From an uncultured Bacteroidales bacterium (GTDB taxonomy: Bacteria; Bacteroidota; Bacteroidia; Bacteroidales; Paludibacteraceae): DNA of 64,000 nucleotides. A program made the position numbers and the translations under genes. Each line of letters opens with the position of its first letter. The stretch's first letter is position 1. The stretch lies in the NCBI GenBank assembly GCA_900319035.1, contig ONMU01000003.1:1-64000 (forward strand). The letters run 5' to 3'. This document shows, in pieces, positions 58,819 to 64,000 of the stretch. The notes under the pieces were generated by a model. It was given only the letters and a program-made list of their open reading frames with translations, had not been told where the DNA came from and searched no databases.

Positions 58819-58853
58819 GTGCAAAGATACTGCTTTTTTTTGAGACATGCAAG
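58819..58853 (-). promoter_or_regulatory. Promoter for the ABC transporter operon
   Basis: On the minus strand: -33 CTTGCATGTCTCAA and -7 CAGTATCTTTGCAC, leaving a leader of about 130 bases that holds two arrays and the 28-base repeat. Confidence 0.8.
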
Positions 58854-58898
58854 AGGAAAAAGAGAAATCCCCATTTTTAGGGATTTTGCTTCCGACTA

Positions 58899-58932
58899 TT
58901 GCTCATGTGAGTTTTTTTGAGTAATTTTGCAG
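58899..58932 (+). promoter_or_regulatory. Promoter for the TonB-dependent receptor operon
   Basis: -33 TTGCTCATGTGAG and -7 GAGTAATTTTGCAG (58919-58932), ten bases before the ATG at 58942. The -33 box is weaker than the others, so regulation is possible. Confidence 0.7.
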
Positions 58933-58941
58933 CGTTTTTCG

Positions 58942-61494
58942 ATGAAAAAGGTACGAGACATAGTGTTTGTGGGATTGTTGCAATTAGCATTTTGTACACC
59001 TGTTGAGGGTGCGCAGAATGACTCGTTGGCGTTGGACAGCGCACAGATAGCGATGATCGACAGTCTGGAAAGGATGTTCACGCTGGAAGAGGTGGTGGTG
59101 ACCGCCGAAGAGCGTACCGACCGCAGTAGTGCCTCGATCATCAACAAAGAGGCGATGCAGCATATTCAGCCTTCCTCGTTCACGGATATTCTTCAGACCC
59201 TGCCGGGCGGAACGACCAAAGATCCGAACCTGACGAGTGCCAATACGATTCGTCTTCGCGAGGCTACGAACGGTGCTTCCGGCAGCGAGTACGATGCCTC
59301 TTCGTTAGGCACATCGTTCGTCATTGACGGCGCTCCAGTCAACACGGATGCGAACATGCAGTACGTGCAGTCCGATGCCAGCGGAGCCGACTCCAAAAGA
59401 AACAGCGTAGGAGCCGGTGTGGACATGCGAACGATCTCGACCGACGACATCGAGAAAGTGGAGATCATCCGAGGCATAGCCGGAGCTGAATACGGCGATG
59501 TCACCTCGGGCGTGGTGAAGATCGAGCGAACGAGCAAACCGACCCCTTGGCGGGCACGATTCAAAGCCGACGGGTTCAGCAAACTGCTTTTCTTCGGCAA
59601 AGGATTTGAAGTGAAGCCTCGTGAGACCGACGCTAAGAGGAAGGAGACTATACTCAATTTTAGTTTAGATTATCTGAACGCCAAAGCCGATCCGACCAAC
59701 ACCTTGGAGAACTACCAACGTATCACCGGTTCCGTTAGGTTGCAACAGAAATGGGAGGTACAGTCCTTCCGGTTGCAGCTCCAGAGCCATTTGGACTACA
59801 CGGGTAGCATCGATCACGAAAAGATAGATCCGGATATTCATCGGAACCGCGAAGACAGCTATTCCAGCGAGTACCATAAGATCAGTTGGAACAACACTTT
59901 TCGTCTGAGGCAGAACGATGTGCCTTGGTGGAAAATAAGCATGCAAGCGAATCTATCGGGCGAGATAGACCGTATCAGGCAGACTCGTTTCATCCAACTG
60001 ACAACCCCGAAGAACCCTGCTATCGACAACATGCAGGAAGGGGAAGCGACGGTCGGTTTGCTGCCCTACAAATACGTAGCCAAACACGAGGTAGAGGGTC
60101 TGCCGCTGAATGTGTTCATCCGTCCGAAAGCAGAGTTTTTCTTTTCTACTTGGCGGTTAGAGCACAAAGCCAGTTGCGGTATCGAATGGCGATACGCCAA
60201 GAACTTCGGCAGGGGGCAGATCTATGATCTGAGCCGACCGCTTAACTACTCGTCAAGCCTGCGTCCCCGTGCGTATTCCGATATACCGGCTACGAATCAG
60301 TTAGCATGGTATATCCAAGACGACATCACTTTTCCGGTACACGAGCATGTGAGTATCGATCTGAATATCGGTTTGCGCGGCACTTCGCTTTTAGGCCTCA
60401 GCCGAGACTATGCCATCAGCGGGAAGTGCTACTTAGACCCGAGAGCGAATATCGGTATTAACTTTCCGTTCTCGAAAGGTAAGGTGTATATAGCCGCCTC
60501 TATCGGTCAGCACACGAAGATGCCTACTCTCTTGCAACTATCTCCGAACAAGCTCTATATGGATCTGCAGGCTACCGATGTCCCCATTGCGCCGACCGAC
60601 ACCACGATGCAAATCTACACACGTATCATCAACCCTACCAACTACGACCTACGTCCGGCACGGAACTTGAAATGGGAAGTGAGAGCCGGATTAGACATCC
60701 AAAAACATAAGTTGAGTATCACCTATTTCGAGGAGGATATGAAAGATGCGTTTAGGGGTCTGATGCAGGTAGAGGCACTCCACTACTCGATAGGCACCAA
60801 GGCCTACGATCGGCTGCTGACCTACTCTATGACGACGAACGGCAGCAGGGTCTATAAGCAAGGGGTCGAATGGCAGTACCAAAGCCCGCGTATCAAAGCT
60901 ATCTGCACGCGGTTCACGATCAACGGAGCATGGTTAAGGACGGTATATAGTAACAGCGAACGGATGTACTCCACCGAGAAGAGTCCGGGAGTAGTGAACG
61001 GCGTCAACGTGCAGGATCATTATATCGGTCTGTACAACTGGACAGAGGGATATATCCGTGAGAGTCTGAACAGCAACCTCGTAGCCGACGTACATATAGC
61101 CAAGATCGGTCTGACGGTCAGCGCCACGTTTGAGATGACGTTCTTCACCGCCTCGAAGACCTTGGAGAAGAACGGTCGTCCGGAAGCCTATATCGCTTCC
61201 ACCGACGGAGTGTTGCATCCTTATACCGCCGCTTCGGAACAAGACGCGATCCTCAAGACCTTGGTTTTTGACTATAACTCGGGGCTTTTTGAGAGACGGA
61301 CGGTGCCTTTCGAGGGTTATCTGAACCTGCGCGTACAAAAGACGATCACTAAATATGCGACGATAGCGCTGTACGTCAATAAGCTCTTGGACGTACTGCC
61401 GGACTATCAGGTGAGCGGACCCGACGGCGGTACCGTCACTATCCACCGCACCGCAAGTCCCTATTTCGGAATGGAAGTCAATTTGAATATTTAA
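58942..61494 (+). CDS. TonB-dependent outer-membrane receptor
   Basis: The product has 850 residues when started at MKKVRDIVFVGLLQLAFCTP (signal peptide). The N-terminal TonB-box-like stretch MFTLEEVVVTAEERTDRSSA is followed by a plug domain (about residues 50-185): PSSFTDILQTLPGG, TDDIEKVEIIRGIAGAEYGD and TSGVVKIERTSKP. A long beta-barrel follows, ending TASPYFGMEVNLNI with a terminal aromatic-type strand. No carboxypeptidase-like N-terminal domain is present, so it is not a SusC. With the DUF4876 and DUF6850 genes behind it, an iron or cofactor substrate is plausible but not shown. Confidence 0.92.
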   Translation: MKKVRDIVFVGLLQLAFCTPVEGAQNDSLALDSAQIAMIDSLERMFTLEEVVVTAEERTDRSSASIINKEAMQHIQPSSFTDILQTLPGGTTKDPNLTSANTIRLREATNGASGSEYDASSLGTSFVIDGAPVNTDANMQYVQSDASGADSKRNSVGAGVDMRTISTDDIEKVEIIRGIAGAEYGDVTSGVVKIERTSKPTPWRARFKADGFSKLLFFGKGFEVKPRETDAKRKETILNFSLDYLNAKADPTNTLENYQRITGSVRLQQKWEVQSFRLQLQSHLDYTGSIDHEKIDPDIHRNREDSYSSEYHKISWNNTFRLRQNDVPWWKISMQANLSGEIDRIRQTRFIQLTTPKNPAIDNMQEGEATVGLLPYKYVAKHEVEGLPLNVFIRPKAEFFFSTWRLEHKASCGIEWRYAKNFGRGQIYDLSRPLNYSSSLRPRAYSDIPATNQLAWYIQDDITFPVHEHVSIDLNIGLRGTSLLGLSRDYAISGKCYLDPRANIGINFPFSKGKVYIAASIGQHTKMPTLLQLSPNKLYMDLQATDVPIAPTDTTMQIYTRIINPTNYDLRPARNLKWEVRAGLDIQKHKLSITYFEEDMKDAFRGLMQVEALHYSIGTKAYDRLLTYSMTTNGSRVYKQGVEWQYQSPRIKAICTRFTINGAWLRTVYSNSERMYSTEKSPGVVNGVNVQDHYIGLYNWTEGYIRESLNSNLVADVHIAKIGLTVSATFEMTFFTASKTLEKNGRPEAYIASTDGVLHPYTAASEQDAILKTLVFDYNSGLFERRTVPFEGYLNLRVQKTITKYATIALYVNKLLDVLPDYQVSGPDGGTVTIHRTASPYFGMEVNLNI

Positions 61495-61507
61495 AGGTGA
61501 AAGTTGA

Positions 61508-61528
61508 GTGTTTAGTGTTTAGTGTTTA
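61508..61528 (+). repeat. 7-nt array (GTGTTTA x3)
   Basis: Three exact GTGTTTA units 13 bases after the receptor stop; TAG recurs every 7 bases across unit borders. Confidence 0.85.
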
Positions 61529-61531
61529 GAG

Positions 61532-62719
61532 ATGAAAAAGATATTTTACATAGTGTTTTGCAGCTGTTTGGTTTTGACGGGCTGCGAGAAGAAAGAGCCG
61601 GTGCAGACGGCTGAGTTGAGCGTAGTGCTGCAGATGGAAGGGGTCACGAAGATAAGCGACGTGGTCATTTCCGCTCATGACGTCAACATGAACCGAGACT
61701 ACAGCGAGTCGTCCACTACGATCTCACTGCCGTTGGGGTACTACGACCTGACGGTGAACGCCTTAGGTGACGGTCAGCCGATACGTGCCTATAAACGCGG
61801 AGTGAAGGTAGAACGAGACTGCACGGTGGAGATGACGGCGGATTGGGTAGCAGACAGAACGGATGATTTTGTGTTAGCGGAGATCTTCTTTGCCGGCACA
61901 GAGACACCGGAAGGCAAACGGTATGTCGGCGATAAGTACTTCGTGGTCTTCAACAACAGCGCCGACACCCTCTATGCCGACGGACTGATCCTCGTGGAAG
62001 CCGACCTCAACTCGGTGCAGAAATACGACTTGGGAGACCATGATTTTCGGGATCGGTATTTTGCGGTGGACGCCATGTACCGTATTCCGGGTAAAGGCGA
62101 TGAGCATCCGGTGGCTCCCGGGAAAGCCTTGCTGATAGCGGATAACGGCATGGATCATACGGCAGCTAACAGCAACTCGTTCGACCTGAGCGATGCGGAT
62201 TACGAATGGTATGACGTCTCATCCAGCGCCGGAGCTACCGATGTGGACAACCCTGCAGTGCCGAATATGGACAAGCTCTACTGCTATACCTACACCATCT
62301 GGGTGCCGCACAATCAAGGACACAAGTCCTTCGGTCTGGCGAGGTTTCCGGAAGGAGTTACCGCAGAGCAGTATTTCGCGACCGACTCGCTCTATCTCAG
62401 TTATAACTACGAGTTAGTGACCTCAGCCGGTACGTTCTCGCAATCGAAGAAATCGTACGTCCTGCCCAACGAATGGATTGTGGATGCGGTGAATATGGCA
62501 CCGTCCGAGACCTTCCAGTGGCTCACATTCAGCGACAAGCTCGATGCCGGTTACGCCTATGTAGCTCCTACGGGCAGCGATGTGACCCGTTTCGGCAAAG
62601 CCGTGCGACGCAAGACCAAAGAGATAACCAACGGTCGTCGGGTACTGCAAGACACCAATAACTCCTCCGACGACTTCGAAATGGGCGTGAAGGCGAATCC
62701 GAGGTACTTTAGGAATTAA
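61532..62719 (+). CDS. DUF4876 lipoprotein
   Basis: The 395-residue product has lipobox LVLTGCEKKEP (Cys at about residue 18). It then has an N-terminal Ig/carboxypeptidase-like beta domain (TAELSVVLQMEGVTKISDVV through YDLTVNALGDGQPIRAYKRG). The DUF4876 core (from about residue 110) has AEIFFAGTETPEGKRYVGDK, YFVVFNNSADTLYADGLILV and VNMAPSETFQWLTFSDKLDA. In Bacteroidales, DUF4876 proteins follow a TonB receptor and are thought to be surface-exposed accessory lipoproteins. It ends at the start of a 7-nt array. Confidence 0.87.
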   Translation: MKKIFYIVFCSCLVLTGCEKKEPVQTAELSVVLQMEGVTKISDVVISAHDVNMNRDYSESSTTISLPLGYYDLTVNALGDGQPIRAYKRGVKVERDCTVEMTADWVADRTDDFVLAEIFFAGTETPEGKRYVGDKYFVVFNNSADTLYADGLILVEADLNSVQKYDLGDHDFRDRYFAVDAMYRIPGKGDEHPVAPGKALLIADNGMDHTAANSNSFDLSDADYEWYDVSSSAGATDVDNPAVPNMDKLYCYTYTIWVPHNQGHKSFGLARFPEGVTAEQYFATDSLYLSYNYELVTSAGTFSQSKKSYVLPNEWIVDAVNMAPSETFQWLTFSDKLDAGYAYVAPTGSDVTRFGKAVRRKTKEITNGRRVLQDTNNSSDDFEMGVKANPRYFRN

Positions 62720-62748
62720 AAATTCAAAATTAAAAATTAAAAATTAAA
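62714..62748 (+). repeat. 7-nt array (AATTAAA x5)
   Basis: AATTAAA, AATTCAA, AATTAAA, AATTAAA, AATTAAA. The DUF4876 stop TAA is in the first unit; the array ends directly at the next gene's TTG start codon. Confidence 0.92.
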
Positions 62749-62749
62749 A

Positions 62750-63898
62750 TTGAATATATTAACGATACTCATAGTAATTACTTCGCTGGTGACGGATACG
62801 GCACAGACGGATCTGAGTATTTCGGGTTCGTTCGGGCAAGGCACGCAGGTCATTGAGGGCAGACAGAACGGAGGGTTCGAAGTGAACGCCCGTTCGGTAT
62901 ATGACATCAATGCCGTGAGCCGCGTCTTCGGAGAAGCCTCGTACACATGGCAGGACTGTAAAGAGACCCGTTGGGTCGATAATGCCGACTACCGTCAGAC
63001 AGCACCCTATTGGACAGTGGACACCATCGGCGGAAACGCACGAAGGGAGATTTACTATTTCCGAGGAGGATACAGGATGCTCAAGAACCATGTGCTATGG
63101 AGTGCTGCGTTGCAGTTCCGCGCCGAGCAGAGTTATCGAATGCGTGACCCGCGTGCGAAAAACAAGGTGTCTGACCTGCGTATCGAAGCGACCATCGGCT
63201 ATCAGTGGAAGCGGTACGCACTGTCGCTCATGGCGTACGGAGGAAGGTACAAACAGAATAACGAGATTCGTTTCTACTCCGAGTTAGGCGAGACCACGAT
63301 CTACCACATGGCAAACGACGAAGAGCCGTATGCACGGTTCTCGAACAATAACAAGATCAGTTATTACAGCGGTTACCGTGCCGGTGTAGGCGTACAGCTC
63401 ATCCCTACCACGGGTTTCATAGCCGGAGTGCAGTACGATTGGTTCTCGTTCACCAAAGAGCTGAGCATCAACACGCAAGTACCGATCACGGCGCTGAAGA
63501 CCCACACACTCTCGGCGCAGTTCGGTTATATAGCGACCCGTTGGCGGGTACTCGGAACGGCAGGCATCGAACTCAAACGAGGTCAGCAGTACCTCTACGG
63601 CGAAAACGCCAATAACTACTACCACCTGCTACTCATTGCCGATAACTACAGCCGTAACTCGGTTTTGGCGAACCTCTACGGCGACTACCGTCTGTTCTTG
63701 CCCATCGGCGACCTGCTGTTTGCCGGAAGGGTGGACTACGATCAGTTCATGCAACACGTGAGGGAGAGCGTGCAAGTACGATATACCTTCCCTATTAAGA
63801 ACCGCTACTCGTGGTTCGTGGCTCCCAAAGCATGCTTGGATCAGTACGATCATGCACATAGTTGGCAAGTCGTTCTCCAAACGGGAGTAACGTTTTGA
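62750..63898 (+). CDS. DUF6850-like outer-membrane beta-barrel protein (TTG start)
   Basis: The 382-residue product has a short hydrophobic N-terminus (NILTILIVITSLVTDTAQ) serving as a signal sequence without the usual Lys residues. Beta-barrel strands follow: DLSISGSFGQGTQVIEG, RVFGEASYTWQDCKETRW, VLWSAALQFRAEQSYRMRDP, GFIAGVQYDWFSFTKEL and WQVVLQTGVTF at the end. It matches the DUF6850 proteins found behind DUF4876. No ATG is available: in-frame codons upstream run TAA AAA TTA AAA TTG, so TTG at 62750 is the only usable start. The array next to it may have eroded the original start. Confidence 0.78.
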   Translation: MNILTILIVITSLVTDTAQTDLSISGSFGQGTQVIEGRQNGGFEVNARSVYDINAVSRVFGEASYTWQDCKETRWVDNADYRQTAPYWTVDTIGGNARREIYYFRGGYRMLKNHVLWSAALQFRAEQSYRMRDPRAKNKVSDLRIEATIGYQWKRYALSLMAYGGRYKQNNEIRFYSELGETTIYHMANDEEPYARFSNNNKISYYSGYRAGVGVQLIPTTGFIAGVQYDWFSFTKELSINTQVPITALKTHTLSAQFGYIATRWRVLGTAGIELKRGQQYLYGENANNYYHLLLIADNYSRNSVLANLYGDYRLFLPIGDLLFAGRVDYDQFMQHVRESVQVRYTFPIKNRYSWFVAPKACLDQYDHAHSWQVVLQTGVTF

Positions 63899-63926
63899 TG
63901 AATAATGAATAATTAATAATTAATAT
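63899..63926 (+). repeat. Junction array (GAATAAT / AATTAAT words)
   Basis: Begins right after the DUF6850 stop: TGAATAATGAATAATTAATA then ATTAATAT, a relative of 54463-54488 and 57858-57975. TAA words fall in all frames. Confidence 0.85.
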
Positions 63927-63932
63927 TTTTTT

Positions 63933-64000
63933 ATGAAAAAGATTTTATTTGTATTGGCAGCAGGGCTGATGGCTCTGACTGCATGCCAGAAGAAAGCAGA
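63933..64000 (+). CDS. Lipoprotein, N-terminal fragment (cut by window edge)
   Basis: Only 22 codons are visible: MKKILFVLAAGLMALTACQK followed by KA. This is a lipoprotein signal with lipobox LTAC (acylated Cys at residue 18). It continues the TonB receptor, DUF4876, DUF6850 operon and is probably another surface or periplasmic component. The family cannot be told from this length. Confidence 0.75.
   Translation, partial: MKKILFVLAAGLMALTACQKKA

Overview
The window is a chromosomal segment of a member of the Bacteroidota, most likely an uncultured Bacteroidales. Three things support this. The promoters have the -33 TTTG / -7 TAnnTTTG architecture of that phylum, here with an unusually long, nearly palindromic -33 box. 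The lineage-typical families are present: type IX secretion plug protein, DUF4494, DUF4105, DUF4857, DUF4876/DUF6850 next to a TonB-dependent receptor, Pur-alpha-like DUF3276, long NusB, and a glycine-lipid acyltransferase pair. Almost all genes are housekeeping or cell-envelope genes. I see no phage, insertion sequence, integrase or CRISPR array.

Layout. 1-5 kb (minus strand): sugar-nucleotide genes (galE fragment, nucleotidyltransferase), a YitT-type membrane protein, aspartate kinase, lumazine synthase and a membrane TPR protein. About 5.0-5.3 kb holds a probable structured non-coding RNA. 5.3-8.3 kb (minus): FadL-like porin, small lipoprotein, trpS, Lrp regulator. 8.4-12.1 kb (plus): O-methyltransferase, HPF, two lipoproteins and an LTA-synthase-like sulfatase. 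12.2-19.1 kb (minus): a broken secreted-protein gene, an M16 peptidase, a small membrane protein, a large TonB-domain protein and an unknown protein. 19.6-24.0 kb (plus): lysS, gpsA, pgi and a PepSY-like protein. 24-25.6 kb: T9SS plug gene and tRNA-Thr. 25.6-31.4 kb (minus): a compact signalling cluster of SpoIIE phosphatase/anti-sigma kinase, STAS antagonist, RelA/SpoT synthetase, APH-like kinase, small alarmone hydrolase and IphP-type phosphatase. 31.7-34.1 kb: bamD, rpoZ and coaBC. 34.1-47.5 kb: pur-alpha (minus), then a long plus-strand run from nusB, yajC and ybbR through rpoN, DUF4105, glycine-lipid genes and a YggS-HAD fusion to a SprT-like protein. 47.5-58.7 kb (minus): SIMPL, lipoate ligase, guanine deaminase, GtrA, alaS, pdxA, nitroreductase, queH, and an ABC transporter with a DUF4857 protein. 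58.9-64 kb (plus): TonB receptor, DUF4876, DUF6850 and the start of a lipoprotein.

The most striking feature is a family of short tandem arrays, mostly of 7-nt units and sometimes 8-nt units. They sit at many gene junctions, usually beginning at or inside the stop codon of the upstream gene and running towards the next start codon. Most carry a stop word in each unit, so the array shows stop codons in all three frames. Related arrays without stop words lie in frame inside coding genes. One 34-nt element occurs with only two or three differences in lysS (codons 48-59), in alaS (codons 514-525, same reading frame) and in the lysS-gpsA spacer. A 70-nt array of ten exact 7-mers lies inside the DUF4857 gene, and another encodes that protein's N-terminal heptads. 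I know of no description of this system and regard it as the main discovery candidate. Secondary candidates are the alarmone/partner-switch cluster, the promoter pairs that share one palindromic -33 box, the closed-stem RNA, the YggS-HAD fusion and a metal-site-deficient alkaline-phosphatase homologue.
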